Assembly (NCBI GenBank): GCA_016290775.1
Contig: JAEEVF010000001.1
Span: forward strand, 806,001 to 870,000
Length of the DNA stretch: 64,000 bases
Direction: 5' to 3'
DNA from: Acetatifactor sp.
Lineage (GTDB): Bacteria > Bacillota > Clostridia > Lachnospirales > Lachnospiraceae
Below the pieces are notes generated by a model. The model had not been told where the DNA came from and made no database searches. It saw nothing but the letters and a program-made list of their open reading frames with translations. Positions 1 through 9,060 of the stretch are shown piece after piece; positions within the stretch are counted from its first letter, which is position 1, and each line of letters starts with the position of its first letter. The position numbers were made by a program, and so were the translations under genes.

Positions 1-2084
1 TGCTTGATATACTTTCCAAGCGGCTTGATCACGATCTCAAGCTGACCAAGGAGCTCATCGATCACCAGTGCGGCGCTGCGATCTCCCTTTTTAACGACAA
101 CCGCCGTCATTTCCTCGGCGGGAACCTTATCGCCCACTACCTCCAGTACGTCAAAGAGACGGACCAGCGGAATGACGTCTCCGCGCAGGTTGATGACTTC
201 TCTGTTCTGTATGGTTTTTATATCCCCTCGATGAATGCTTTCAATGCTAAGGATGGATGCCAACGGGATCGCATATTTTTCGTTCCCGACGCGCACCATG
301 AGGGCCTTGATGATCGCAAGCGTCATGGGCAGGCGGATTGTCCAAGTGCTGCCCTCGCCAAGCGTGCTATGCACTTCCACTTCACCACTCAGGGATTCTA
401 TCTTTGACTTTACCACGTCGAGACCGACGCCTCTTCCCGAAACGTCCGTAACCTTCTTTGCCGTGGAAAAACTTGGAAGGAACAACAGGTCTATGAGTTC
501 CTTGTCCGTCATGGTCTCTGCCGCTTCCGCAGTGATCACGCCGCGTTCCAAAGCCTTCTTCTTTATGGCTTCTACGTCAATTCCGTTACCGTCGTCCCGA
601 ACCTCGATCACGACGTTATTCCCGACCTGACGTGCATCCAGAAAGATGGAGCCCACGGGATTTTTTCCTCGACTGATACGTACGCTTTCTTCCTCAAGTC
701 CGTGATCGGCTGAGTTCCGAAGAAGATGCATCAGTGGATCACCAAGCTCGTCTACCACGGTGCGATCCAGCTCCGTGTCTTCACCAGTCATATATAATTC
801 CATCTTCTTGTCAAGCTTCTTCGATATGTCCCTGATCATCCGAGGGAATTTGTTCGTCACGTTCTCGATCGGAACCATGCGAGCCTTCATGACCGATTCA
901 TGAAGGTTTGAAGTAACCCTTTCCAGATACTCCACGTTATCCTTCAGGCCCTTTTGCGCATGAAGGCTTTCTTGCGTTGCCGACACAATGGAGTTCTTTG
1001 CGATGATCAGCTCGCTGACAAGGTTCATCAACTCATCCAGCTTTTCAATGTCGACTCGAATGGTCTTTCCGCCTGCATGCTTTCCTGCGGGAGGCGCTTT
1101 CTTCTCTGTTTGTGATCCTTCTGCCGTAGCTGCCGTGCCCTCTTCCGTCTGATCTTCTTCTTTTTCTTCTGCCTTATCTTGCGGCGCTTTCGAAGGCTGT
1201 TCTTCTTTCTTTTCCGCGGCGGTCTGCTCACTTTCCTTCTGCTTGGGCTCCTGATCTGCATCCGCTTTTCCAGGGAATACGCCAGCCTTATCCAGATCCA
1301 GGATACCGCCGGTTACGTTCTCGATCTCCGAAACGTTTCCGGCCGCCTTGATCACTTCCTCCAAAGATGCGGAAGAGATCACGACCAAAGTGAAATCCCA
1401 GTCAAATTTCTCATCTTCTATGTCCGCCATGCTCGGGTTCGAGGCAATGATCTCACCCTTTTCGCCGACAGTGCGGACCACCAGGAATGCCCGAGCTGCC
1501 TTGAGCAGGCATTTTTCCTGGATCTTTACGTTAATGCCATAGCACTCTTCGCCATCTGCCCTGGCTTCCTTAATGGCATTTTTCAAAGTATCATTCAAAG
1601 CAACCTGTTCCCACTTCTCGGCAGGCTGTGACGGCACTTCGTCTGTCTTCTTGTCTTTTTCTTTGGGTGTCGAAGCCTTCTTATCTTGGGACGCCGGCGC
1701 CTCTTTTTTCAGACATTCATTTAGGGCTCGGATCAATTCTTCATTGTCATTGGTTCCTTCATCCGAAGTTTCCTGAATGTTCTTAGTATATTCTTCCAAA
1801 GCATCCAGGCAGGAGAACAGAACGTCGATGATTTTCGGTTGAACCTTAAGATTCCCGCTCCGAACTTCAGAAAACACGTTTTCCATGTCATGGGTCAACG
1901 TCTGCATCCTCTGAAAGCCCATGGTCCCCGCCATGCCCTTTAAGGTATGCGCCGCGCGGAAAATCTCATTGATGGTGCCCTCATCCTCCGGCTCCTCTTC
2001 AAGGTGCATGATCTGATCGTTCAGATTCTGTAAATGTTCTTTTGTCTCGTCCAAAAACATGTCTAGATATTGACTAACGTCCAT
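1..2084 (-). CDS. cheA: Chemotaxis histidine kinase CheA (3' end cut by window)
   Basis: CheA is the cytoplasmic kinase that receives signals from chemoreceptors and phosphorylates CheY and CheB. The translation from the ATG at 2084 stays open to the window edge (about 694 residues), so only the extreme C-terminus is missing. An N-terminal HPt domain carries the phospho-accepting His46 in AAHTLKGMAG. A CheY-binding P2-like region lies near 170-250, followed by a Lys/Glu/Gln-rich linker. The dimerisation domain comes next, then a GHKL ATPase with N box (LLRNSADHGLE), G1 (VRDDGNGID) and G2 (GRGVGLDVVKS) motifs. A CheW-like regulatory domain ends the visible part. It lies 43 bases downstream of cheB and is probably co-transcribed with cheY and cheB. 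Identification is secure. Confidence 0.95.
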   Translation of the reverse strand, partial: MDVSQYLDMFLDETKEHLQNLNDQIMHLEEEPEDEGTINEIFRAAHTLKGMAGTMGFQRMQTLTHDMENVFSEVRSGNLKVQPKIIDVLFSCLDALEEYTKNIQETSDEGTNDNEELIRALNECLKKEAPASQDKKASTPKEKDKKTDEVPSQPAEKWEQVALNDTLKNAIKEARADGEECYGINVKIQEKCLLKAARAFLVVRTVGEKGEIIASNPSMADIEDEKFDWDFTLVVISSASLEEVIKAAGNVSEIENVTGGILDLDKAGVFPGKADADQEPKQKESEQTAAEKKEEQPSKAPQDKAEEKEEDQTEEGTAATAEGSQTEKKAPPAGKHAGGKTIRVDIEKLDELMNLVSELIIAKNSIVSATQESLHAQKGLKDNVEYLERVTSNLHESVMKARMVPIENVTNKFPRMIRDISKKLDKKMELYMTGEDTELDRTVVDELGDPLMHLLRNSADHGLEEESVRISRGKNPVGSIFLDARQVGNNVVIEVRDDGNGIDVEAIKKKALERGVITAEAAETMTDKELIDLLFLPSFSTAKKVTDVSGRGVGLDVVKSKIESLSGEVEVHSTLGEGSTWTIRLPMTLAIIKALMVRVGNEKYAIPLASILSIESIHRGDIKTIQNREVINLRGDVIPLVRLFDVLEVVGDKVPAEEMTAVVVKKGDRSAALVIDELLGQLEIVIKPLGKYIK

Positions 2085-2127
2085 GTACGTCCTCCGCCTT
2101 TTTCAGATCTGCCTTAAATCCTTAAAA

Positions 2128-3213
2128 CTACTTATCCGTAACCCCAACGCGTTCAATGATCGCTTTTGCAATGGACTTCAGTGGCAGCGACTTGTCAGAC
2201 AACCCCGCCTGCGCAACGCTTTTCGGCATGCCGTAAACAACACTGCTTTCTTGGTCCTGGGTGATCACGTAAGCCTCTTTTTCTTTCTTTAGGTTCCTGA
2301 TCCCTTCCGTGCCGTCAGAGCCCATGCCCGTCAGCACGATGCAGGTCAGTTCTGCGTCCCCTGCATTGATCAGGGATTCAAACAGGTAATTTGCGCTGGG
2401 ACGAACGCCCGCGCGGATCGGTTCGTCGGAATATCTGATCACAAAGCTTCCTCGCGGCCCACGCTTTAAGTTCATGTGCCTTCCGCTCATTGCCACGTAG
2501 GCGACGCCCTTTTCAAGCACTTCGCCTTCCTGTGCCTCCCGTACTTCGATCTTGCTCACGCCGTTTAATCTCTCGGCGAAAGAAGAAGTAAAGCCCTTTG
2601 GCATATGCTGCACCATCAGGATCGGCGCATCGAGTTCCTTGGGCAGTTGCGGGATTATGCTAAGCAGTGAGCTTGGCCCGCCCGTGGAACTTGCAATGGC
2701 AACAATCTTGTCGATCTTATCAGAACAAGGCTTTGGCCTTGGCGGTAAGCTTTTCTTGTCAACCTTTTCCGGTATGGGTGCCGGCGGCTTGTCATAGCTT
2801 GGAAGCTTACCTTCGGAGACCGCATATAATATGCCGAGAAAGCTTTGCGTAAAGTCTGCGCCGCGACATTCAAACGTGGAACCTGGCTTTTGAATGAAAT
2901 CCAAAGCACCAAGATTCAATGCGTCCATGGTCACTTCAGCGCCTTCCGCGCAGTCCGTGCTCGCGATCATTACTCTCGCGGCGATCCTGTACTTTCGTAG
3001 TTCCGTAAGAAGTTCTATGCCATTCATCCTTGGCATGTTCAAGTCAAGAACGACTGCATCGAAGCTCTCTCGGGACAACAGGTCGAAGGCTTCCACGCCG
3101 TCTGCCGCCTTGGCAGTCACCTGAAATCTCTTATCGCTGCTGATGATGTCGCCCAGCATTCTTCTCATGAGGGGCGAATCATCCACGACGAGTATTCTCT
3201 TCTTGTCTTGCAT
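2128..3213 (-). CDS. cheB: Protein-glutamate methylesterase CheB
   Basis: CheB removes methyl groups from chemoreceptor glutamates during sensory adaptation. The 361-residue protein has a receiver domain (about 1-120) with the acidic pair Asp11/Asp12, phospho-accepting Asp57 and Lys109. A proline-rich linker follows (about 138-165), then the methylesterase domain. The catalytic serine is probably Ser176 in ASSTGGPS, with His203 in VQHMPKG and the aspartate of TGMGSDGTEG completing the triad. The start lies 3 bases after the cheY stop codon, so translational coupling with cheY is likely. Length and domain order are normal for the family. Confidence 0.95.
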   Translation of the reverse strand: MQDKKRILVVDDSPLMRRMLGDIISSDKRFQVTAKAADGVEAFDLLSRESFDAVVLDLNMPRMNGIELLTELRKYRIAARVMIASTDCAEGAEVTMDALNLGALDFIQKPGSTFECRGADFTQSFLGILYAVSEGKLPSYDKPPAPIPEKVDKKSLPPRPKPCSDKIDKIVAIASSTGGPSSLLSIIPQLPKELDAPILMVQHMPKGFTSSFAERLNGVSKIEVREAQEGEVLEKGVAYVAMSGRHMNLKRGPRGSFVIRYSDEPIRAGVRPSANYLFESLINAGDAELTCIVLTGMGSDGTEGIRNLKKEKEAYVITQDQESSVVYGMPKSVAQAGLSDKSLPLKSIAKAIIERVGVTDK

Positions 3214-3216
3214 AAA

Positions 3217-3579
3217 TTACTCCAACACTTTACGGACAGCCTCGATCACTCGGTCTGCCTGAAACGGTTTCACAATAAAATCCCTTGCGCCGGCCTGGAT
3301 GGATTCAATGACCATCGCCTGCTGACCCATGGCGGAACACATAACGACCTTAGCGTCACCGTTTTCCTTACGGATCTCCTTTAAGGCCTGAATGCCGTCC
3401 ATTTCCGGCATGGTGATGTCCATCAACACCAGATCCGGGTTCGTCTCCTTGTACTTTTCGATCGCCCGGACGCCGTTTTCCGCCTCCCCTGCAACGACAA
3501 AGCCATTTTTCGTGAGAATGTCACGGATCATCATTCTCATAAAAGCTGCGTCATCGCAGATCAAAACACTTTTTGCCAT
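3217..3579 (-). CDS. cheY: Chemotaxis response regulator CheY
   Basis: This is a 120-residue single-domain receiver that, when phosphorylated by CheA, would bind the flagellar switch. Asp9/Asp10 form the acidic pocket, Asp54 (LMDITMPEMDG) is the phospho-acceptor and the Lys of VKPF is conserved. The open frame extends 18 codons further upstream, but I start at MAKSVLICDD because GGAGGAGA sits just before that ATG. The first gene of cheY-cheB-cheA on the minus strand, with a promoter candidate about 100 bases upstream. CheY-like single receivers can serve other pathways; linkage to cheA and cheB supports chemotaxis. Confidence 0.92.
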   Translation of the reverse strand: MAKSVLICDDAAFMRMMIRDILTKNGFVVAGEAENGVRAIEKYKETNPDLVLMDITMPEMDGIQALKEIRKENGDAKVVMCSAMGQQAMVIESIQAGARDFIVKPFQADRVIEAVRKVLE

Positions 3580-3675
3580 TCCCTTCTCCTCCGCACCCTC
3601 TTTGCATTCCTGCCAAAAAGAGGGCCAATACATATCTGTTTTTCTTATATGGCCATATTATGACCACTTTATTAT

Positions 3676-3703
3676 ATTATAATAAATCCAGTGGAAAACA
3701 CAA
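3676..3703 (-). promoter_or_regulatory. Candidate sigma-A promoter for cheY-cheB-cheA
   Basis: On the minus strand TTGTGT (3698-3703) and TATAAT (3676-3681) are separated by 16 bases. The site lies just downstream of the codY terminator and points at cheY. A second overlapping TATAAT lies at 3671-3676. No sigma-28-like site was recognised, so expression may not depend on flagellar sigma factor; this is inference. Confidence 0.5.
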
Positions 3704-3733
3704 CCTTTTTTACGAAATCAACACAAATACGCA

Positions 3734-3767
3734 TAAAAAAAGCCCTGCCAAAATCGGCAAGGCTTTT
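3734..3767 (-). terminator. Rho-independent terminator after codY
   Basis: On the minus strand AAAGCCTTGCC pairs with GGCAGGGCTTT (one G-U) across a short loop and runs into a T tract. It begins within about 10 bases of the codY stop. Confidence 0.85.
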
Positions 3768-3774
3768 ACTATGC

Positions 3775-4563
3775 TTATCTTCTTTTATTCTTTCGCTTGA
3801 GCTCTTCGATCTCCTCGAAAACCACGTCGTTGAGCACCTTGATGTAGGTTCCCTTCATTCCGGAAGATCTGGACTCGATGACGCCTGCACTTTCGAATTT
3901 CCGAAGCGCATTCACGATCACGGAACGCGTGATGCCGACTCTGTCAGCGATCTTGGAGGCAACCAAAATGCCCTCCATGCCGTTCAGTTCATCAAAGATA
4001 TGCGTGATGGCTTCCATCTCGGAGAAACTAAGCGTACCGATCGCGGACTTCACGACTGCGACCTTTCTGCTTTCCTCAGAGCTTTCCTCATTCACCGCAC
4101 GGAGCATCTCAAGGCCCACAACGGTCGTGCCATATTCGCACAGAATGATGTCGTCGATGTCATATTGCGCGTCGCATTTGTAGATAAAGAGCGTTCCAAG
4201 ACGCTCACCTGCGATCTCGATCGGCGCAATGATGGCCTGATACCTGCGAACGTCGATCTTTTCGAAACCAAGCGTCTCAAGGTTCACGTTCTCCTTCGTG
4301 GAAAGTACGCCAAGAAAACGCTCATTGAGCATAGGATCAATGAACTCTCCGACGCTGTTCCCAAGAAGCTCCATGATGGTCTCCGTGCCATCTGACTCGC
4401 CGATCCCAAGGAGCTTGCCCTTCTTACTGATCACAAGCACGTTGGAATACAGGATGTCCTTCATCACGCTGCAGATATCATTAAAAACAACTTTGCTGGA
4501 GTTGTTATTGTGTAACAATTTTCCGATTTTTCTGGTTTTATCCAGAAGTTGCACGCTACTCAT
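3775..4563 (-). CDS. codY: Global GTP/branched-chain-amino-acid regulator CodY
   Basis: CodY is a dimeric DNA-binding repressor that senses GTP and branched-chain amino acids and controls nutrient-adaptation genes in low-GC Firmicutes. The 262-residue length matches the family. The N-terminal half is the GAF-type ligand domain (about 1-155). A winged helix-turn-helix lies near 180-245 with the signature ASKIADRVGITRSVIVNALRK. The ATG is preceded by GGAGGATGGCAG. It lies downstream of topA, a common clostridial order, but a strong terminator separates the two, so codY may have its own promoter. I did not find a clear -10/-35 pair in the short gap. Confidence 0.96.
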   Translation of the reverse strand: MSSVQLLDKTRKIGKLLHNNNSSKVVFNDICSVMKDILYSNVLVISKKGKLLGIGESDGTETIMELLGNSVGEFIDPMLNERFLGVLSTKENVNLETLGFEKIDVRRYQAIIAPIEIAGERLGTLFIYKCDAQYDIDDIILCEYGTTVVGLEMLRAVNEESSEESRKVAVVKSAIGTLSFSEMEAITHIFDELNGMEGILVASKIADRVGITRSVIVNALRKFESAGVIESRSSGMKGTYIKVLNDVVFEEIEELKRKNKRR

Positions 4564-4641
4564 CTGCCATCCTCCGTTTTTCTATCAAAGAATACCTTTC
4601 CCGTCATGATCCCCCAATCATTCGGTCAAAAAACAAAACGT

Positions 4642-4668
4642 AAAAAAGGGAGCTTTTTCAAGCTCCCC
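4642..4668 (-). terminator. Rho-independent terminator after topA
   Basis: On the minus strand GGGGAGCTTGAAAAAGCTCCC forms a GC-rich hairpin followed by TTTTTT. It lies between topA and codY. Confidence 0.85.
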
Positions 4669-4755
4669 TCTAGTTTAACACAAACAATTTCAGATTTCAA
4701 TGACTATTTCGCGAAATTATCGCTTATTTTCGGTATATTTTTGAATTTTCAGAAT

Positions 4756-6732
4756 TTATTTTTCAGCCGTCGGCTTCTGCCAAACCATGTAGTCACATTC
4801 CGGATTGCCGATGCAACCATAATATCTTCTGCCCTTTTGCGTACGCTTGATCACAATGTCCTTACCACATTTTGGACACGGCATTCCGATCTTTTCGTAG
4901 TACGGCTTTGCGTTCTGGCACTCAGGGAAACCAGGACATGCAAGGAATCTGCCCCTTCTGCCATATTTGATCACCATGCGGCGTCCGCACTTCTCGCAGA
5001 CCTCGTCCGACTCTTCGTCAGCAACCTTGACCTCGCTCAGGTCCTTTTCTGCCTGCTGTACGGCCTTCTCGAGATCAGGATAGAAGTTTTCAATGATGGT
5101 CTTCCACTTAACGGTCCCCTCTTCCACGCCATCGAGGAGCGCTTCCAGATTTGCCGTGAAGTTAATGTCCACGATTGTCGGGAATGCTTCCACCATCATC
5201 CGGTTGACCACTTCACCGAGTTCCGTCACGATGAGATTCTTGCCATCCTTTGCAACGTAATGCCTGCCAAGAATGGTTCCGATGGTCGGTGCATAGGTAC
5301 TGGGACGCCCAATGCCTTGTTCCTCCAAGGTCTTTACCAAAGAAGCTTCGGTAAAGTGTGCGGGCGGCTGCGTAAAGTGCTGCTCAGGTCTAACCTCAGC
5401 GCACTCCAGGGTCTGACCCTTTTCCAGCGTTCCGGTAAAGCTAGACTTTTCGTCCTCATCCTCTTTTTGCACGTAAACACGCGTAAAACCGTCAAACGTA
5501 GGTCTTGAGGATGCCATGGTGAAAATGCTCTTTCCGGCCGCGATCTTTACGGAAGTTGTCTCATATTTCGCCGCTGACATCTGGCTTGCGGTGAAGCGCT
5601 GCCAGATCAGCTGATACAGGCGGAACAAATCTCTGGGAAGCTGATCCTTGATCGCAATGGGCAACAGCGTAATGTCCGTAGGGCGGATAGCTTCGTGCGC
5701 ATCCTGGATCCTCTTGGTCTTCTTCTGATCCGCATTGGAGGGATCCACATATTCTTTTCCGTAGTTGCTTTCAATGTATGCGGCAGCGGTATTTGCGGCC
5801 TCCTCGGACACGCGAACGGAATCCGTACGAAGGTAAGTGATCAGACCAATGGTACCCTCGCCCTTGATCTCAACGCCTTCATAAAGCTGCTGCGCCAGAT
5901 TCATGGTCTTGCTGGTAGAGAAATTCAGTACCTTGCTGGCCTCCTGCTGAAGCGTTGAAGTCGTGAACGGAAGCGGCGCCTTCTTTGTGCGCTCGCCCTT
6001 TTTCACTTCCTTAACGACATAGGAAGCACCCTTTAAGCCCTTCAGAACCTTATCAACGTCCTCCTTACAGGTAAGTTCCTGCTTGGAGGATCCATTTCCA
6101 TAATACTTCGCCACGGCATTCTTCTTAACGCCGGGAATTTTCAGGTCTGCCTCAATGCTCCAGTACTCTTCCGGCTTAAATGCCTCAATCTCGGCCTCGC
6201 GATCGCATATGATGCGGAGCGCAACGGACTGTACGCGTCCAGCGGAAAGTCCTCTTTTGATCTTTGCCCAAAGGAGCGGTGAGATCCGATAACCAACCAT
6301 ACGGTCAAGCATACGTCTTGCCTGCTGAGCATCGACAAGATTCATGTCGATCTCACGTGCGTGCTTCAAGCTCTCCTTGACTACGTTCTTCGTGATCTCA
6401 TTAAAGGTAATGCGGTAAACCTTTTTGTCATCTAGCTTTAATGCATGCATTAAATGCCAGGAAATTGCTTCTCCTTCACGGTCAGGGTCAGTTGCAAGAT
6501 AGATCTTGTCAGCCTTCTTCACTTCCTTACGAAGGTTTGCAAGAATGTCGCCCTTTCCGCGGATCGTAATATATTTAGGCTCATAGTCGTCCTCGGGAGA
6601 AAAGCCAAGCTGGCTCTTGGGAAGGTCTCTGACATGCCCATTGCTCGCCACGACCTCAAAGTTACTTCCGAGGAACTTCTTAATGGTCTTTATCTTGGAG
6701 GGAGACTCCACGATCACAAGATTTTTTGCCAT
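4756..6732 (-). CDS. topA: DNA topoisomerase I
   Basis: Type IA topoisomerase that relaxes negative supercoils by transient single-strand cleavage. The 658-residue protein begins at MAKNLVIVESPSKIK. An in-frame ATG three codons upstream directly abuts the GGGG of the ribosome binding site, so the downstream ATG (spacing about 9) is chosen. A Toprim domain with ATDPDREGE lies near 80-88. The catalytic tyrosine is about residue 300 in GLITYLRTDS. Two C-terminal four-cysteine zinc ribbons are present (CEKCGRR...CPGFPEC and CPKCGKD...CIGNPEC). A consensus-like promoter lies upstream and a terminator follows. Confidence 0.96.
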   Translation of the reverse strand: MAKNLVIVESPSKIKTIKKFLGSNFEVVASNGHVRDLPKSQLGFSPEDDYEPKYITIRGKGDILANLRKEVKKADKIYLATDPDREGEAISWHLMHALKLDDKKVYRITFNEITKNVVKESLKHAREIDMNLVDAQQARRMLDRMVGYRISPLLWAKIKRGLSAGRVQSVALRIICDREAEIEAFKPEEYWSIEADLKIPGVKKNAVAKYYGNGSSKQELTCKEDVDKVLKGLKGASYVVKEVKKGERTKKAPLPFTTSTLQQEASKVLNFSTSKTMNLAQQLYEGVEIKGEGTIGLITYLRTDSVRVSEEAANTAAAYIESNYGKEYVDPSNADQKKTKRIQDAHEAIRPTDITLLPIAIKDQLPRDLFRLYQLIWQRFTASQMSAAKYETTSVKIAAGKSIFTMASSRPTFDGFTRVYVQKEDEDEKSSFTGTLEKGQTLECAEVRPEQHFTQPPAHFTEASLVKTLEEQGIGRPSTYAPTIGTILGRHYVAKDGKNLIVTELGEVVNRMMVEAFPTIVDINFTANLEALLDGVEEGTVKWKTIIENFYPDLEKAVQQAEKDLSEVKVADEESDEVCEKCGRRMVIKYGRRGRFLACPGFPECQNAKPYYEKIGMPCPKCGKDIVIKRTQKGRRYYGCIGNPECDYMVWQKPTAEK

Positions 6733-6794
6733 GATTTTCATCCCCTTTTTTGATGATGCGAAATAAAATTTGTTCTCTGCGTCAATCGTGAAAC

Positions 6795-6823
6795 ACTATA
6801 CACTAAAAAATTTGAGGGCGCAA
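6795..6823 (-). promoter_or_regulatory. Candidate promoter for topA
   Basis: On the minus strand TTGCGC (6818-6823) and TATAGT (6795-6800) are spaced by 17 bases, about 60 bases before the topA start. Confidence 0.6.
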
Positions 6824-6842
6824 GACCTTTTTTAAATTTCAT

Positions 6843-6895
6843 GAAAAACGCACAAAACCGTTTTGGTCGGCGATGCCAACCTCGGCCTTGTGCGT
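6843..6895 (-). terminator. Terminator after the HD-GYP gene
   Basis: ACGCACAA and TTGTGCGT flank a structured loop of about 32 bases; on the minus strand the second arm runs into TTTTT. It lies shortly after the HD-GYP stop codon. Confidence 0.75.
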
Positions 6896-6937
6896 AAAAC
6901 TTCTAAATATACAAGGAATTACCGTGAAAAATTTCAT

Positions 6938-7966
6938 TTACAAAATGACGATGCTGGCGCAGGAAATGTCCTCTGCCAACTTGTAAAGACGACCGCTGCG
7001 GATCCCAACCACGTTGGGACGAAGCATGAAGCCCGGATTGTTTTTTACGACCTTTGCCTGCTCTCCGTTACTTAGGGAAACAATACTGTCCACCGGGTAA
7101 AGGATCACACTTGCAAGGAAGCTTTGCATGACAAAAATGTCAAGCTCCGAAGTCAGGCCCATGATGATCTCGATCGCATCCCGCTTCGAAAAACTTTGTT
7201 TATACGGTCGCTTCGTCACCAGGGAATCGAAAATGTCCGCAATGGAGATGATCTTCGCATAAAGATGGATCTCGTCGCCCGTAAGTCCATTCGGATATCC
7301 GCCTCCGGACAGTTTTTCGTGATGCTGTAGAACGCCCATTAGGATCGCGTCATTGAAGGTGTTTTTCTCCTTGAGCATTTCATAGCCAAAACGTGCATGC
7401 TGCTTCATCTGTTCAAACTCTTCATTTGTAAGATGGGAAGGCTTATTAAGGATATCCCGCGGGATCCGAAGCTTACCGATGTCATGTAACAGCCCGGCAA
7501 TCCCGACGTCGCGCACTTCCTTGTCATTCAAGCCATAGTTCTTCGCGATCACCATAGACATCGTTGCCACGTCGACGCAATGTTTGAAGGTGTACTCATC
7601 ACTGATCCGAAGCGTTCCTACGTCTGCAACAATGTCACCGTTGTTTTCGATCGCCTTCATTAGTTCGGCAGCCACGTTTTCCGTCGTGTCCATAAAATCC
7701 ACGTCAGACGAATTGCTAAACAGGTACTGGATCCCTCTTGCCACGCGATTTTTTACGTTCTCAGAGACGCTGATGCGGGAAAAATCCGCTTCGCGGACCT
7801 TTTCGATGGTTGCCTGTACCTTCTTGCTGATGACAGGTTCCTTGACCAGCTTAGAACCCTTCTCCGCCCCAGGTAACGGCGCAGGTTCATTCGAGATCAA
7901 GCCTTCGATCTGAACGTCGTCCAAAGGAGAAACATATTCAGTTTTTACCAGAATTTCGTCTCCCAA
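6938..7966 (-). CDS. HD-GYP domain phosphodiesterase, probable c-di-GMP hydrolase
   Basis: HD-GYP proteins usually hydrolyse the second messenger cyclic di-GMP. This 342-residue protein has an uncharacterised N-terminal half. The HD motif is GLLHDIGKL near residue 160, followed by HHEKLSGGGYPNGL (the GYP motif) and IADIFDSL. No membrane segment or receiver domain is visible, so it is probably cytosolic, with the N-terminal half as the likely sensor or dimerisation part. The best start is an unusual TTG at 7966 with GAGG about 8 bases upstream; the nearby ATG is in another frame. It is a single-gene unit bounded by terminators. Proximity to chemotaxis genes fits a motility/biofilm role, but the substrate is inferred from family. 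Confidence 0.85.
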   Translation of the reverse strand: MGDEILVKTEYVSPLDDVQIEGLISNEPAPLPGAEKGSKLVKEPVISKKVQATIEKVREADFSRISVSENVKNRVARGIQYLFSNSSDVDFMDTTENVAAELMKAIENNGDIVADVGTLRISDEYTFKHCVDVATMSMVIAKNYGLNDKEVRDVGIAGLLHDIGKLRIPRDILNKPSHLTNEEFEQMKQHARFGYEMLKEKNTFNDAILMGVLQHHEKLSGGGYPNGLTGDEIHLYAKIISIADIFDSLVTKRPYKQSFSKRDAIEIIMGLTSELDIFVMQSFLASVILYPVDSIVSLSNGEQAKVVKNNPGFMLRPNVVGIRSGRLYKLAEDISCASIVIL

Positions 7967-7992
7967 ACTCTCATCCTCAAAACAAAAGCAAA

Positions 7993-8057
7993 TAAAAAAA
8001 CCTGTTTTTCCGTATAATATTCCTTATTATGATTATACGGAAAAGCCAGGCTTTTTT
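7993..8057 (-). terminator. Long-stem terminator after nadE
   Basis: On the minus strand a stem of about 19 bases (GCTTTTCCGTATAAT paired with ATTATACGGAAAAAC, plus flanking CCTGG/CAGG) ends in a run of T. It lies directly after nadE and before the HD-GYP gene. Confidence 0.85.
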
Positions 8058-8068
8058 CAATATTTACG

Positions 8069-8812
8069 TCATTTTTGTTGGAATTTGGGAATGACTCTCA
8101 GCTTATGGATATTGAGCGCATGCATCCTGTCAATCTTCTTTCTGATCTCCTCATCCTCGCAGATACCTTCGCGGATGTAACGGTCCAAAGTTGCATAAGT
8201 AAAGCCGATCTTATCCTCATCACTTTGCCCGCAAAGACCGTCGGACGGCGTCTTGTGCACCAGCTCCTTCGGAAGCTCCTCATAGGTGTCACCGATGGCC
8301 TTCACCTCTTGCACCGTCAGGTCTGAAATCGGTGAAAAATCACCTGCGGCGTCGCCATATTTCGTGCTATAACCGATCCAGTCCTCAGATAAGTTACAGG
8401 TGTTCGCAACGCGACCGCCATTCGGCATGCTAGCCGCCACTGCATAAAGTGTCGCCATCCTGATCCTGGGCGGCGTATTGATCTGCGCATCTCTCGAAGG
8501 TACCATCGCCTTCGCCACCTCAGAAAGCACGGCGTCAACGCCCGTTCCCACGGAAATTGTGCAATGCGGGATCCCCAAGGATTCCACAACCCTAATGGAA
8601 TCGTCAATGTCCGGCTGAACGCCCTGCGGCATCATAACACCCATCACACGATCCTTACCAAGCGCCTCCTTAAGAAGCGCAGCCGTCACACTCGAATCCT
8701 TACCTCCCGAGATTCCGATCACCGCCGTGGCCTTCGGACCATTCTCCTCAAACCACTCCCGAATCCACTCCACAATCTCCTTCCGTACCCTTACAGCATC
8801 AAACTCCTTCAT
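8069..8812 (-). CDS. nadE: Ammonia-dependent NAD synthetase
   Basis: NadE amidates nicotinic acid adenine dinucleotide to NAD using ATP and ammonia, the last step of NAD synthesis. The 247-residue protein has only the synthetase domain; there is no N-terminal glutaminase domain, so free ammonia is the expected donor. The PP-loop motif GISGGKDSS is present near residue 33, and downstream SEDWIGYSTKYGDAAGDFSP is a family signature. The open frame extends 26 codons upstream, but that part would overlap the promoter at 8838-8866. The chosen ATG has GGAG about 7 bases before it; an ATG one codon upstream is also possible. It follows pncB across a 530-base gap with repeats. Confidence 0.94.
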   Translation of the reverse strand: MKEFDAVRVRKEIVEWIREWFEENGPKATAVIGISGGKDSSVTAALLKEALGKDRVMGVMMPQGVQPDIDDSIRVVESLGIPHCTISVGTGVDAVLSEVAKAMVPSRDAQINTPPRIRMATLYAVAASMPNGGRVANTCNLSEDWIGYSTKYGDAAGDFSPISDLTVQEVKAIGDTYEELPKELVHKTPSDGLCGQSDEDKIGFTYATLDRYIREGICEDEEIRKKIDRMHALNIHKLRVIPKFQQK

Positions 8813-8837
8813 CATTTTTCTCCTTCCACCTATATGT

Positions 8838-8866
8838 TTATTATGTGCGAGAAAAACCCTATTCAA
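8838..8866 (-). promoter_or_regulatory. Promoter of nadE
   Basis: On the minus strand TTGAAT (8861-8866) and TAATAA (8838-8843) are 17 bases apart, directly upstream of the nadE ribosome binding site. It means nadE can be transcribed independently of nrtR-pncA-pncB. Confidence 0.65.
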
Positions 8867-8954
8867 CAAATACTCTTTTACTTCATCCAATATTGCATCG
8901 CTCGTTCAACCTTGCAGCCAATTCAAAACTTGCATCGCTGCATGTGCCTCGAGG

Positions 8955-9041
8955 GGATGTCCGACATATCCCTTCTGAGGTACGTATTTTACGTCGGTGC
9001 TTAGGCAGCGTATCAAATGTTGCTGATCTTGCAACATTTGA
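8955..9041. repeat. Diverged inverted copy of the nadE-pncB repeat plus a hairpin
   Basis: Bases 8955-9004 read on the minus strand resemble the start of the plus-strand repeat unit at 9061 (shared blocks ACGTAAAAT and AGAAGGGATATG), so this is a diverged copy in opposite orientation. Bases 9015-9041 form a 10-bp perfect hairpin, CAAATGTTGC and GCAACATTTG with a 7-base loop, without a T tract. No gene is visible here. Confidence 0.6.
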
Positions 9042-9060
9042 GATGCCTTAGCAACCGCTA

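Noticed and set aside
4549..5508. 319-codon plus-strand frame
   Set aside because: It runs opposite to topA, which has all expected motifs; no ribosome binding site and non-protein-like composition.
8813..8890. Longer nadE with a 26-residue N-terminal extension
   Set aside because: The extension covers a good -35/-10 pair and lacks a ribosome binding site; the inner ATG has one.
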